A DNA stretch of 64,000 nt from Hemerocallis citrina (GCA_017893485.1 CM030367.1:84512853-84576852), one strand, 5' to 3'. Positions 49,137 to 60,704 are shown, numbered from the stretch's first letter. Notes: a model not told the origin generated them from the sequence alone. Numbers and translations: made by a program.

Positions 49137-51259
49137 TCAAGCAGGGGTAAATAATTTTGTTCTCTTCCTATTCCTTTTCGGGCGTGTGTTCGAAGATTTC
49201 TGAGTAACTTGGGAAATGGGAACATCTTCCGAGTCATCGTGCTCTTGTTCTTCATGCGTAGGCGCTTCTTCCTCTTGCATTTGCCCACTCGGTTGTTGTA
49301 CTGGATCAGGTATACGAGCGTGCCCCCGATAATTTTTAGTTGCAACTTTTTTTCTTCGTTTCCCCGTGTTGGGGATCGGGGCATTCAATAGTGCATCGAG
49401 TCGGGCTCTTCACCAACATGTTCGAGTTGCGACCTGCACGGCTTCAGAATGCCTCGAGCAAATGTCTTCACTGCATCAGGCACATTGCTCGAAAGTACAC
49501 GAGCACATTGCTTTGTAATATCCTATGCGTCCTCAATGTATCAAACATATTTCACAATGGAACATGATTCACGTATGATATAAATAATAATAACCATTAG
49601 ATTAAAAATAATTATGCAATTATAACTAAATATACAATCTTACTATGGATCGGTGAGTCGTTGCCCGCGGTTGATACATTAGCTACAGCGTAGAATACCC
49701 GGGTGCTGGCTCGGTATCTCTCCTTTGAATTGGAAATTGAACACCAGCTGGTATAGATCGGAGAGTTGCAACATACAATCGTGTATACATGCGATACCAG
49801 TTCATATATGACCGATGCAAGGCTGAGTCAAATGGAGGAGACGGGTCTACAACGGCGTCGAAGCGTTCATCATTCCAGTGCTTGACGTGTATTTCATGGT
49901 AAGTTTCCCAATTGTGATCTGGCAGCCTATCCATACCCTTCGTTCCGTGCAACTTTTTATCATAAGTTCGGGTTGCCGGGATGTGTTGGTGCAGTCTAAA
50001 CTGTCGAAGCACTCGGTCGGCAAAATTGAGTGGTGATCTCGTCAACCATATCTGTGGGGTCTCCCTACATGCAGGTGGCAATCTTTGAACCCTCTCTTCA
50101 TTGTAAGGCATCCAATTCACGAACTCATCTCACAATTGATCGAGCTCATCTCTATAATATGGCAATACACCACGTGGGTTATCCTTCCACGTGTGTGACC
50201 CAGTCTAATATACCCCGATGGGTGCCAACAATGCTTGATTCTTTGCATGGGACATCCACCCCTCTGATTGCCGAGTTATGCGAGGTCGACCGATGTGTAA
50301 ATGTTCCCAGCTCCATTCTTGTAGTATTACCATTGGCCCAGTCATTTGAACTGCATTCAAGGAACATGAACACGAACTCTTATACAGTGTGGCCAATGCG
50401 GCACTACTCCAGCTGTATTCCCCGGCTTTTCTAGTATCCGCGATCAACGGTAGATACATTACTGGCACCGAATCACCTAACACATTCGGAAAAATCACAC
50501 TGCCAAATATTGTCATTATATAAGCTCGGGTGTAACATTCCACTTGGAACTCGGTCGAATCATCGCTCAATCCGTATCCAAACATTTCCTCCAACCACGA
50601 CAACCTAATAGATTGACCAACGAATGTTTTCTCGCCCGGCTCAACACCTAGATATTCTCGAACTAATCCTACTTTATCAAAGCCTATACTCCCAGTCACA
50701 GCTACCCCGTTAACATGTATACCTGATATCATCGCAATATCTTGTAACGTGACCGTTATTTCCCCTACGGGTAAATGGAAAGTATGAGTCTCCGGTCACC
50801 ATCTCTCTAGGAGAGCTGTAAGCAGGCCTCGATCAAGCTTGATACTCCCCATCAAGCTAATCCCATATAACCCAGCTATGGCCAGAAGTTCGTGTATGCG
50901 TGGGTGCATTGGTAACTGTGGAGGATGCCTACGGAACATGCACTCCTTCGATACACCGTTCCAAACAAACTGAGAGCGGTGTTCGGTTTGCAAGATCAAC
51001 AGTTTCGGGTCCAAAGGACCTGGACCTCCACGTGTAACGGAGGGGGAACTAGGCTCAGCTGCACCGGATGATGAGGGAACCTACAAGTTCAAGAAATAAT
51101 CGATGTTTTAGTAACAAATTTATTTCAACAATAACATATACAAATGAAAAAAGTTACAAAACACTTCTTACTTGTGTAGCAGGGGAACTTGCTCGAGGAT
51201 CTTCCACCGCGGTTTCTTGGTCCCCGACCTCGATCATTTACACGCCTTGTTCGTGCCAT
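49137..51259 (-). pseudogene. PMD (plant mobile domain) gene of the MULE, decayed
   Basis: The first coding exon is 51172-51259 (MARTRRVNDRGRG), with a donor at gtaagaag and an acceptor before 51080. The PMD domain runs from RHPPQLPMHPRIHELLAIAG through HTFHLPVGEITVTLQDIAM and WLEEMFGYGLSDD to WSSAALATLYKSSC and VILQEWSWEHLHIGRPR. The segment 49683-50120 continues it (NWETYHEIHVKHW), and a charged, basic C-terminus ends at 49137 after an intron at about 49390-49660. In-frame stops lie near 50794, 50205 and 50121, and the exon 1-2 junction is out of frame by one base. PMD proteins of the MAIN/MAIL type act in silencing and gene expression in Arabidopsis; the role of transposon-borne copies is unknown to me. 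It occupies the mudrB position. Confidence 0.88.
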
Positions 51260-52900
51260 TTCCAATATTAGACGATCACTATAGAAAATAGTTACCAATA
51301 GTAGATAATGTTAATATATAACGAAAATAGTATAAAATATGAAACATTTAAAGATTACAACACATGATGGAGTGAGGCATTAAGGAATTTAACCATTCAT
51401 CGAAAAGCAAAATTTCTACTATTTTGAAGATAAGGTCTAAAATCGATTAACATAACCACTAACATTTTACTAACAATTCAAGTTAGTTCGGAATGTTGGT
51501 CGGGAGATGAAAGAACGGTTGCTTGTGCAGGATGCAGGTTTGACGGAGGGGAAGGTTGAACATGAGGGAGATGAAAAGTGAACGATTATCCGGTGGATTG
51601 TTATGGGAGGGGGAGACATGCTAGGAGGATGAGAACACGATCTGCACCTGCAACTGCAGTGAAGAAGATGACCTTTGGCCACATACCGCGATTTCGTGCT
51701 TAATTTGGAAGGATCTTGATTGTCTTTGAGTTTTTAGCTATTATACAGACGAAGCAAGGAGGAAAATTTTTACCATCTCCATTATTGTTAAAACTTTTCA
51801 ATGATAGATATTGGGTTTTTTTTTCTTTACTAAAACAAACCTAAACCATCACCAAAGAATTGATCAAAAAGAACAATACAAGTTGTTGGATGTTCACATA
51901 ATGAGCAGGTAAATAATGATTATAATGTGCAGGTAATGATTTGTTCTAACAAGCATGTATCTATCTTATCACCAGGAATTTATAAGTTGAATTTAACTTT
52001 ATTGTCAATTCTCAATCTAAGTTTATAGGGTTGACAGTTTAAATTCAAAAGGATACTCCTAAAACATTACGTAAGAATAGACCTTAGCAAATTTCTGAAA
52101 TGTAATCAGAACTGGATCTTCAATGCTGCTTTATCTTAAATTAAACAAAGTGCGGCATCATTTGCCATGAATCAAGATAACATGTAAAAAGAGGGCTATA
52201 TTGCATAATAGGTGACATCAATCTTCATGTCAAAACATCAACATGAACACAATTCATCACAAATTCAATATATCAACGGTTTTTATCATCTTTCTACTCA
52301 GTTGTGGCCTTAAGTAAACTGGCTACTTTGAACTAAAGATGAAAAAGAGAAAGCTAAACAGAAACGCAATGAACTAAGCATAGATCAGTTGACAATATGA
52401 GTCAACTTTCGAAAAACTTGTTCCCAAATACTTTCCAAACAAATCAAAAACTGATTAACAGTTTGCTCCATAACCACTAACAATCCACTAACATTTCACT
52501 AACAATTCACTGACAATTCATAATCAATTCATACCAGTTAATAATTCATAGCAATTATGTAAGACAATTCAATAAACAATAACAATTCATTATATCCACT
52601 AACAAATCATACCATTTAACAAAGGAAAGGAGACATACCTTCAATAACTTCAGGTGACGGCAAAAATAATATCGATTTCGAAGCTTGAGATCGGATTGAA
52701 GATGGGTGGTCGCAGTTGGGCTGATTTCAACGAAATTGTCAAAAAGTAGGGTTTTGGGATTTTCAATTTCAAATGGGGATGGAGAGAGGAAGATGAAGTG
52801 AGGTTGATAATTGGATTTGAGAGAGATTCTAGATAGTAGAAAGAGAGTAATGAGATTTCGGAGGCTTGGCGGGATGAGTTTCCTAAGTTGAGAGGGGGCG
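51260..52900 (-). other. 5' leader exon and large intron of the MULE PMD gene
   Basis: Upstream of the coding start there is no further coding frame. At about 52642-52900 the minus strand reads like a pyrimidine-rich plant 5' UTR ending at a donor (gtatgtctcc, 52640 downward). The ~1.4 kb between it and exon 1 would be a 5' UTR intron. Repeats of cactaacaattca-like sequence occur at 52470-52620. No other gene was seen. Confidence 0.45.
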
Positions 52901-52966
52901 CAGTTGGGAGATGAGATAAAGTGGAGTGAAGAGGAGATGAGGGGTTTAATAACTGAACCCTATGAA

Positions 52967-53251
52967 CGATTGAATTAGAAATGCAGTTGGGAACTGCGTG
53001 CTTAGTGTAATCAACAACGCAGTTGCCAACTGCAGTCTAAGGTGAACATAGTTTTGTCCTTAACACTATTTTGACACAAGTGTTGGAATTGAATTATTGT
53101 ACCATATACTTAGACCACAGTTGCCAATTGCGTCAATAAAATAGAATAGGACGCAGTTGAAAACTGCACATGGTCTATTTTAAAAATTAGTTTTGAAAGT
53201 GACCTATTTTGAGAATTAGTTTGAAAAGGTGGCATATTTTGAAAAAAAAAC
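52967..53251 (-). repeat. Right TIR of the MULE
   Basis: Reverse complement of 32141-32425 with scattered differences. It contains palindromes gcagttgggaactgc (about 52983), gcagttgccaactgc (about 53021) and related copies near 53117 and 53155. By position it holds the PMD promoter, and its outer end lies 138 bp from the protease start codon. Confidence 0.9.
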
Positions 53252-53306
53252 ATACTTTCCCTATCTTAAGAACATCTCTACTTTCTTTTTTTTGTCCCTA
53301 TTTCTC

Positions 53307-53314
53307 TATTTAAA
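53307..53314 (+). promoter_or_regulatory. Probable TATA box of the aspartyl protease
   Basis: tatttaaa 75 bp ahead of the ATG at 53389, followed by a CT/C-rich leader typical of plant 5' UTRs. Only 46 bp separate it from the MULE target duplication, so distal promoter elements were displaced or replaced by the MULE TIR. Confidence 0.55.
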
Positions 53315-53388
53315 CCCTCCCCCCAAAGCTCCCACTATCTTCAATCCTCACTCCCCCTCAACCAAAACTAGCACCTAAGTACCTAACA

Positions 53389-54741
53389 ATGGCTACCATC
53401 CACGGTCCCCTCTCCCTCCCCCTCCTCTTCCTAACCCTTATCCTCCTCACCATCCATCCCTCCTCCGCCTCCTCCTCCTCCCACTGCACCGTCCCACCCG
53501 ACTCCGCCAACACCCTCCAAATCCTCCACGCCCTGGGACCCTGCTCCCCACTCCGCCCCTCAGCCCCTCCTCCGCCCTCCTGGGAAGACTACCTTCCTTC
53601 CTCCGACCAATCCCGGCTCGCCTACCTCTCCTCCCTCGCCACTGCCAAGCACTCCTTCGTCCCCATCGCCTCCGGCTCCAAAATCCTCCAAACCCCCACC
53701 TACGTTGTCCGCGCCAACATCGGAACCCCTCCTCAGCCAATGCTCGTCGCCATCGACATCAGCAACGACGCCGCATGGATCCCATCCAAATCCTGCGTCG
53801 GCTGCCCCCAAATGTCGGCAGTCTTCAATCTCATTCGCTCGTCCACCTTCAAACCTGTCCCCTGTGGCTCCCCCCAGTGCTCCATGGTCCCCAATCCATC
53901 TTGCCCCCCCAAGAGAGCCCCCTCTTCCTCCTCCTCCTGCTCATTCAACTTCACCTATGGTAGTTCCTCCATCTCCGCCTCGCTTTCCCAAGACTCCATC
54001 TCTCTAGCTTCAGACATAGTCAAGGGCTACACATTTGGTCTGATTGATCACTCTACCGGCACATCAACCCCACCGCAGGGACTTCTTGGTCTCGGACGTG
54101 GGCCCCTCTCCTTCTTGTCCCAAACCAAGGACCTGTATGGATCGACATTCTCCTACTGTCTTCCCAACTTCAGATCCCTCAATTTCTCCGGCACGCTCCG
54201 CCTCGGCCCATCAGGCCAGCCGATCCGAATCAAAACAACGCCACTGCTGTTTAACCCTAGACGCTCTTCGCTCTACTATGTCAACCTGCAGAGGATCCGG
54301 GTGGGGAGGAAGTACGTGGTGTTCCCACCCTCTGCACTAGCGTTCAACCCGTCAACCGGCGCTGGTACCATATTGGATTCTGGTACGATGTTTACGAGAC
54401 TGGTTGCACCTGTTTACAATGCGGTGAGAGACGAGTTCAGAAGGAGGGTGAACAAACCCATCACCACTTTGGGTGGGTTTGATACTTGCTACAGTGGTCC
54501 CATTGTAGCGCCGACGATTTCATTTGAGTTTCCCGGGATGAACATGACATTGCCGATGGAGAACTTGATGATCCATAGCAGCAGTGGGGACATAAGTTGC
54601 TTGGCGATGGCCGCAGCGCCGGAGAACGTGAACTCGGTGCTGAACGTGATTGCCAACATGCAGCAGCAGAACCACAGGGTTTTGTTTGACGTGTCAAAGG
54701 GAAGGGTTGGCATCGCCCGTGAACCTTGTACTAGTGCGTGA
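53389..54741 (+). CDS. AED3-like pepsin-type (A1) aspartyl protease
   Basis: 450 codons, intronless. The signal peptide is about residues 1-28 (hydrophobic LPLLFLTLILL). A prosegment has LQILHALGPCSPL; the mature enzyme begins near TPTYVVRANIGTPPQ (103-117). The first catalytic loop is AIDISNDAAW at 121-130, catalytic Asp at 123; AED3-type proteins have DTSN here, so Thr is replaced by Ile. The second catalytic loop is ILDSGTMFTRL with Asp 330. GLLGLGRGPLSFLSQT and SLYYVNLQRIRVGRK are family blocks. A Cys usually present in YTFGC is Leu (YTFGLID). AED3 in Arabidopsis is secreted to the apoplast and linked to systemic immunity; that role is transferred by homology only. The first half uses GC-rich codons. 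Start chosen as the first ATG after the leader. Confidence 0.9.
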   Translation: MATIHGPLSLPLLFLTLILLTIHPSSASSSSHCTVPPDSANTLQILHALGPCSPLRPSAPPPPSWEDYLPSSDQSRLAYLSSLATAKHSFVPIASGSKILQTPTYVVRANIGTPPQPMLVAIDISNDAAWIPSKSCVGCPQMSAVFNLIRSSTFKPVPCGSPQCSMVPNPSCPPKRAPSSSSSCSFNFTYGSSSISASLSQDSISLASDIVKGYTFGLIDHSTGTSTPPQGLLGLGRGPLSFLSQTKDLYGSTFSYCLPNFRSLNFSGTLRLGPSGQPIRIKTTPLLFNPRRSSLYYVNLQRIRVGRKYVVFPPSALAFNPSTGAGTILDSGTMFTRLVAPVYNAVRDEFRRRVNKPITTLGGFDTCYSGPIVAPTISFEFPGMNMTLPMENLMIHSSSGDISCLAMAAAPENVNSVLNVIANMQQQNHRVLFDVSKGRVGIAREPCTSA

Positions 54742-55039
54742 AGAATCAGAGGAAGCACGTGATGGGGTGGGGAGCTGGGATGTGTCGGTCAAGATCAGAG
54801 AGGTTTTTAAGTGGGGGGTTTTGGAGTGTAGTGAATTAGGGTTTAAGAAAATTTGAATAAATAGGGTTTGTATCTGTTTGCTTAACGTTGATATCTGCGA
54901 AGGAGTACGGCTGCATCTGTGTTTGGAGTCTGCACTTTTGGTTGGTTTGCGTTTTGTCATTGCCTTCTATTGTTTGGCGTGTTTTGTGAAAAATGGAGAA
55001 GATCGAGAGTTCTTTAATGCGCTCAGAGCATAACAGTTG
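54742..55039 (+). other. 3' flank of the protease gene
   Basis: Probable 3' UTR, T/G-rich, with no further gene. It ends at the TTA target of the Harbinger element at 55040. Confidence 0.6.
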
Positions 55040-55145
55040 TTAGAGCATGTAGTCGGCCTTGCTTGCTAAATTTTGGGTATATAGCAATTGAAAGTAGGGA
55101 AAAAAAAAATTGCTGTAATCGTTCAGAGCTATATTTGATTCGTTG

Positions 55146-55470
55146 CATGTTTTTTTTTAAGACGAAAGTTTATCTTTTGTCGCAGCGTTTGCATACGAAA
55201 AATAGTTTGGGACGGAATATAATTTATCGTCTGTCGATTGAAAAAATATTTAAAAAATAAAATGAAACTCTTGGATGGTACATAATCCCTCGTCGGAGGT
55301 TTTAAATTTTTTTTTTTTTTTTTGCATGGACGAGAGATTAATCTCTCGTCCGACGCTTTTGAGAAATGTCCCCTTTTCCCGGATGATGAACGATCTGTCG
55401 TCGCTTGTATTTTTTTAAATTTGTTTATAAAAAAATGAGTGGGACGGCTAATTGTCTTTTGTCCATCAAT
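55146..55470. repeat. Hairpin modules at the left Harbinger end
   Basis: A series of short palindromic modules with outer gacg/cgtc and variable inner arms around an AT centre: gacgaaagtttatcttttgtc (55161), gggacggaatataatttatcgtc (55209), ggacgagagattaatctctcgtcc (55329) and gggacggctaattgtcttttgtcc (55440). They are spaced about 50-60 bp and separated by T- or A-rich runs. Confidence 0.7.
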
Positions 55471-55748
55471 TACGCGCTACAAATTTGATCACGGGCATGC
55501 TTTTGCTTTGTTCGCATGCGATAAAGTAAAAAAAAAAAAAATCAAATGTAAAATAATTATGCCGGCCACCCTTCAAAATTTTGACGCATTTACACTTTTG
55601 TGTCTTCCCCCGTCTCCATATATATTGCCGTTGAGATGAAGAGAATTAAGCTAAGTAGCAAACAACATATTGCTATATACGAGTTTCAGTTTGAAGGGAT
55701 ATTTCCATTTTTCTATATCATTCCACTCTCAAATCCAAAATAAATAAT

Positions 55749-57817
55749 ATGTCGATTCGACGTTTCATTGGTAGGCTAAAATCAAAGGGTGTATCTAGTT
55801 CTGATCATGGAAACAAAGGCAAACAACCTGAAGCGGATACTCAAAAAGTTGATTTAAGCGATCCAACAATGTGGACACCGGTGGTCGACAACGAATTTCA
55901 TATCTGTAAGAATGTTACTGAAAATTCTTTTTGTGGGTTCTGTAACTTTAGGGGTAATTGGAATGGTCCAATTAAAGCTTACAAGATATACTCTCGTATC
56001 CCCGTAGGGAAACAAATAATTGATACCGAAAAATCATCCCATAAGATTGCCGAGTCTTTGATTGAGAGGTGGTGGGACGCTACCCACACATTTCATCTTC
56101 CATGTTGCGAGTTAGGATTTACCCTGTTAGATTAGGCAATGTTAATGGGAATATCCATTGGGATCGGCGATCAACCACCACGTTATAACGAGGAATATCC
56201 ATTCGAAATTGTACAGTCCTGCTTCTTTCCAGAAATTACTTTCGATGATTGGAAGTCTCAGGGAATGCGCTGTTCGTTCCTGAAGAAATATTTCCACAGT
56301 AGTGTGATTGAGGCAGCAAAAATCGACAACGATGTAGCTACAAGAGTCGCAAGGGCATTTTTTGTTTACTTCTTGGGCGAATTCCTTTTCGCCAATGGTG
56401 CTTCCGTTATTAGGTGTGGATGGCTTGCAGCTCTTGAAGATCTGACTAAAGTTGGCACTTTTGATTGGGGTGGTCAAGCTTTGGCACTTTTGTACATATC
56501 TCTGGATGCTTGTTCCAGGCATAAGGTTAAATCTTTCAACGGTCCATGGCAAGTACTAGAGGTAATTTTATTAATTACTGTAATAATTTGATTTATTGTT
56601 TATATATTCGATATTAATACATCTTTATATTCTCAGTATTGGGGATATGAAAACACAAATATATGTGTTCCAATCACTGTAAATACGGGAAATATTGCCG
56701 ACGATGTCCAGGCCGCTGACAAAAGGCCAAGAATAACACGTTAGAACAAAAGTGAAATTGAGTACCGAAGAACAGATCAAGTTAGTTACAATATTTCTAT
56801 TGCTAGGTACCAATTAGAGATGCGAACTTCTGCATCAATTATATGGCAACCGTATTTGGGGTCTTCACATGAGGTTGAGCATGATATCATGTTCGCTAAT
56901 ATCATGTCTCGCCTCCGAGTGATTCTCCAGTTTTACGAGCAGGTAATAATTTATATTTGTCAATTTATCCAAAAAATAATATTCATCGAGTTATTTATGT
57001 AATGTTTAATTTTTTTAAAATGTTACAAAATTATGTTGTAGGGTGTTTGGTATCTTGGTGATCGGTGTTACTGTCAATTGATTGGAATTATAGCAATACC
57101 AAGACAACCACCAGTTGTTATGTTTAGAATACCCGCACATGATATATGTCCACCGATTGAAACTTCTCAATTGGTCCAACCAATAACCCAACGTATATAT
57201 GATAAGTATTGGTCCAAAGTATCAATAGGTGCTATAATGAAGAAAATCTCACATGCGGCAAATATTGATTTCATCGGACCAGCTAGCATTAGTGATCCGA
57301 CTGCACAGTTACCCTTTCCTGCTCCGCCATTTTGGGCCCCTTCTGAGTACGTCACACAACCAATTCAAGATCATCCTATGGACTATGGGGATTGTATAGT
57401 GGAAATTATACTGTATTCCGGGGGTACAGTTACAAGAAGTTATCCACGGGGACCTGTTCATTTAGAACCTCGTGGTTCAAAATCTTATGTAAGTTTGTTT
57501 TCCAACATTCATACTTTACCAAAAAAAAATTCTATTTTTTACTATAGATCTTTCAATGGAAGGAATTGTACCAAGAACATGCTCAAGCGTCTAATACGGA
57601 AGCACAATTACGACGGCTGATTCTAACTGACACAGTATTAAGGTCCTCTATTCCAACACAAGTTGTCAATCGTCGGAGATCAATATCAGGAGAACATCCT
57701 TCATAGTCGGTTCGATGAGGCATGCGTAGGAATTTTGACTACAACAATACTTATTATGAATCATCTATTCAATCACCTGAATTCATGCCTGAAACACAAA
57801 ATGAGTATGATGAATAG
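55749..57817 (+). pseudogene. PMD (plant mobile domain) gene inside the Harbinger element
   Basis: ATG 55749 (MSIRRFIGRLKSKG). The PMD domain follows: LIERWWDATHTFHLPCCELGF, GISIGIGDQPPRYNEEYPF, KKYFHSSVIEAAKIDND, ARAFFVYFLGEFLFANGAS, LAALEDLTKVGTFDWGGQAL, LYISLDACSR and WQVLEYWGYE. Introns with GT-AG ends occur at about 56562-56636, 56943-57041 and 57487-57547. Later exons encode WQPYLGSSHEVEHD and IPRQPPVVMFRIPAHD, ending after a Ser/Pro-rich tail (SPEFMPETQNEYDE). Premature stops lie at 56133 and 56742, with one shift near 57700. It is 0.37 kb upstream of and co-oriented with the transposase. Function is unknown; related host proteins act in transposon silencing and transcription. Confidence 0.85.
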
Positions 57818-58189
57818 ATATGGTGTATCTTGTAATATGAATTTTGTATTATGACTTTACATGAAGATGTGTTTACTATTATCAGTCTTAAGGGGACATT
57901 TGCTAATTAGGGCATTTTAGTCATATGGTTGAACATAGGATACTACGGTGAAAAGGACTTCACAAAGTTATGGAATCAAAATTTGTAAAATATCATGTAA
58001 ACAAGATGGTGTCACATCTTGTCTTTTCAAACATCAAATCAAACTTTAACACATCTTTTCAAACATCACATCTTGTCACATCTTGTTTGTATCCCTTTGG
58101 CATTTCTCCATTCCTACCCCCGTTAGTCTATTTAAGTGCATCTTCCCTTGTGTGAACCAAACAACCCACACCAAATCACTAATCAGTAA

Positions 58190-59475
58190 ATGGCTTCTAC
58201 AAGTTACGCACCGGATTCTTCTTCATCCGACGAAGAGAATGACATGCTAGCGGGGATTATTAATCATCGGATGAATGTATTGTCGTTAGTTGTTCAAGAT
58301 AATCGTGCTACATACCACCGTCGGTATATTCGTCGGAAAAGAGAAGATGGTGATAGACGGCTTCACAGAGATTATTTTGCCGATAATTCTATCTACGGTG
58401 ATACTCTATTTCGACGTCGTTTTCGTATGCGCCGGAATTTATTTTGCCGAATACTCCAAGCAACTGTAAGTTATGATCAATATTTTCTTCAACATCAAGA
58501 TGCAACAAAAACATTTGGTTTATCCCTGCATCAAAAAATTACTGCCGCAATACGCTGTTTGGCATATGGAACTTCTGCCGATGCAATTGACGAGTACGTA
58601 CGTATAGGAAAATGTACGGTATTGAAGACATTGCGAAGATTTTGCGTGGCAATTGTTAATGTGTTTGGTCCACAATACATGAGACATCCAACGGCTAACG
58701 ATGTGGACAGGCTTTTGGCAGAAAATTCAGCTAGGGGATTTCCTGGAATGTTAGGAAGTATTGATTGTATGCATTGGGCAAGGAAAAATTGTCCTACAGC
58801 CTGGCATGGTCAATACACGGGTCACGTACGTGAACCAACTATTGTGCTTGAAGCAGTTGCATCTTATGATCTATGGTTTTGACATTCATTTTTTGGAATG
58901 TCGGAGTGCAATAATGATCTGAACGTACTTAACCGTTCTCCATTATTCAACAACATTCTTGATGGTTGTGCACCACCCACTGAATTTGTAATAAACAATC
59001 ATGCATACAACATGGTGTACTATTTAGCTGATGGTATATACCCCTACTGGCGACTATAGTTAAGACTTACTCAGCCCCAAATACACCGAAAAAGAAGAAA
59101 TTTGTCCAGATGCAAGAGGCTGCACGAAAGGATGTTGAACGCGCCTTCGGGGTTTTACAAGCACGATTTGCTATAGTTAGAGGGCCAGCCAGACTTTGGG
59201 ATACTGACAGCCTCTCATATATTATGAAAACGAGTATCATATTACACAATATGATTGTTGAAGATGAAAGGGAAGAAGGGATCGGTGACTTTGTATACGA
59301 CCATGATTCTAACTCGACCTTCGTCATACTTAATAGGTCTGACCCAACCGAGCGTGCAGCTCGAACAGCACGTACTGTACAGCTTCATGACAGACAAATG
59401 CATCATGCACTTCGTCTTGATTTAGTTGAACACATTTGGAACGCATATGGGGAGGATGAAGAGAACGAAGATTAA
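58190..59475 (+). pseudogene. PIF/Harbinger transposase (DDE_Tnp_4 type)
   Basis: ATG 58190 (MASTSYAPDSSSSDEEND). The N-terminal part has HRDYFADNSIYGDTLFRRRFRM and LHQKITAAIRCLAYG with helix-turn-helix character. The catalytic core has MLGSIDCMHW (first Asp, about 58757), NNDLNVLNRSPLF (second Asp, after the stop at 58880) and DVERAFGVLQARFAI (Glu, about 59140). The TGA at 58880 replaces a Trp found in relatives (YDLWIWHSFFG). A shift near 59055-59110 changes frame. The C-terminus MIVEDEREE and the acidic end at 59475 are typical. It would excise and insert the element at TTA together with the Myb-like partner. Confidence 0.88.
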
Positions 59476-59795
59476 GTAAAGATGTATTACTCAACTATGG
59501 ATTCAATTGATAATTTGGGTCATGTTATTTTCATAAATGTAGCCATTTCAGTTATTTTACGTTATGTTTTTCCATTTTTAATATTAATATAATATGCTTT
59601 TAATTATGAAGATCGTTTAATTATGTTCGAAAGTTGTTGGGTTATCTTCATATAGCAACAAATTAATAGATAACAACTTTACTATTAACCATAATTTCAT
59701 TAATCACATTCAACAACATTAATAATCAGCATAATAACAACATACCAACAAGACTAATAAAAATAAAAGATAATGAGTTCAAATTTAGTACTGCT
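59476..59795. other. Convergent 3' intergenic region
   Basis: AT-rich, between the 3' ends of the transposase (+) and Myb-like gene (-). No palindrome array like that of the MULE is visible. Confidence 0.6.
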
Positions 59796-60704
59796 TTAAC
59801 TCGGCTGGTAGCCCCTTTTCTGTGCGATTTCATTCTGTCGACATAGAAAATAATAACGTTGATGCTCAGGTAAGCTACTCAGATCCATAGCCATTATACG
59901 ATCTTCTTCAGTTGACACTCTAAAATCGAAATCTCGTTGTTTCAGCTCAAGCCTGTCTTTCTGGTTGCTAATATAAAAATTGTTAAAGTTACGCGTCTCT
60001 TCCACCATAGCAGACACATCACTAGCTTCAACAGTGCGCTTCCCTTTTTTCTTTGCTTCTTTCCTACCGGGTGGTCGCGATAGTGGCGAAGGCGCATTTA
60101 GATCAATTGGTATATCTGAATCCCACTGCATGGATATGGGGGAATGTGTTGAACTACCACCTTCGGTATATTGAGTATTCGGGATATTTTCGAAAACCTG
60201 TGTAGTATGCATGGAAAATTTTGGTTGATCTTTCAAAATTTCATAGCACTCTTCAAATTTGAAGGGCTTCCTAGCTGATTGCATATATTCCAGTCGTGCA
60301 TCGCATACCTATCACAGTTAATAAATTGTTAAAAAACATACGTGAACGAAATTTGTATTAAAAAAGTTACATAATCAATTAATAAAATACATTAAAACAA
60401 AACAAACCTTATCCGCATTCGTGGTACCACTTGCCGCTCTATTCGTCACACCGCTCAACTTCGCAATGTACAATGCTACTTTCTTTGACATAGTGGAAAA
60501 TCGACTGCAAAGAGAGGCTGCCGTTCTATCTGTTGCACATCCAGACAGATTCTCAAATGTGAGATAAATCCTATTCCAAAATTGACTCCCAGTTTGATCG
60601 CTACCGATCAACAGATCTTGGGTTATAGCAACCTAACTTTGTACCAAAATAATATCCTCATACACGGTATATGCCCGGCCTCTAATTGGACGAAGATTGG
60701 CCAT
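59796..60704 (-). pseudogene. Harbinger Myb/SANT-like DNA-binding partner
   Basis: ATG at 60704 (MANLRPIRGRAYTVYEDIILVQS), exon 1 60408-60704, GT-AG intron 60309-60407, exon 2 59796-60308. Exon 1 has the trihelix/Myb-like pattern (GSQFWNRIYLTFE, RTAASLCSRFSTMSKKVALY). Exon 2 has CYEILKDQPKF, an acidic/Pro linker with PIDLNAPSP, the basic segment GRKEAKKKGKR and a coiled C-terminus (LSSLPEHQRYYFLCRQNEI). One TAG near 60635 stands where a Trp is expected (LVQS then VAIT). In other PIF elements this second protein helps the transposase bind the ends and enter the nucleus. Confidence 0.85.

Larger units (their letters stand above)
32141..53251. mobile_element. Mutator-like element (MULE) with convergent MURA and PMD genes
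   Basis: 21.1 kb now, about 9.3 kb before later insertions. The 9-bp target duplication atactttcc lies at 32132-32140 and 53252-53260. The terminal inverted repeats run about 285 bp (gatttttccccaaaataggc on the left against gttttttttttcaaaatatg from the right). MURA is read inward from the left TIR and PMD inward from the right TIR, meeting at a palindrome array. An LTR of 11.8 kb (with a LINE inside) was inserted later at 36246. Both genes carry nonsense mutations, so the copy is inactive. Confidence 0.92.

Noticed and set aside
51470..51682. 70-codon minus frame in the MULE PMD leader intron
   Set aside because: Short, Cys/Ser/Pro-rich, without splice support or recognisable domain.
53560..53811. 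Gly-rich minus-strand frames
   Set aside because: They are shadows of the GC-rich 5' half of the aspartyl protease.
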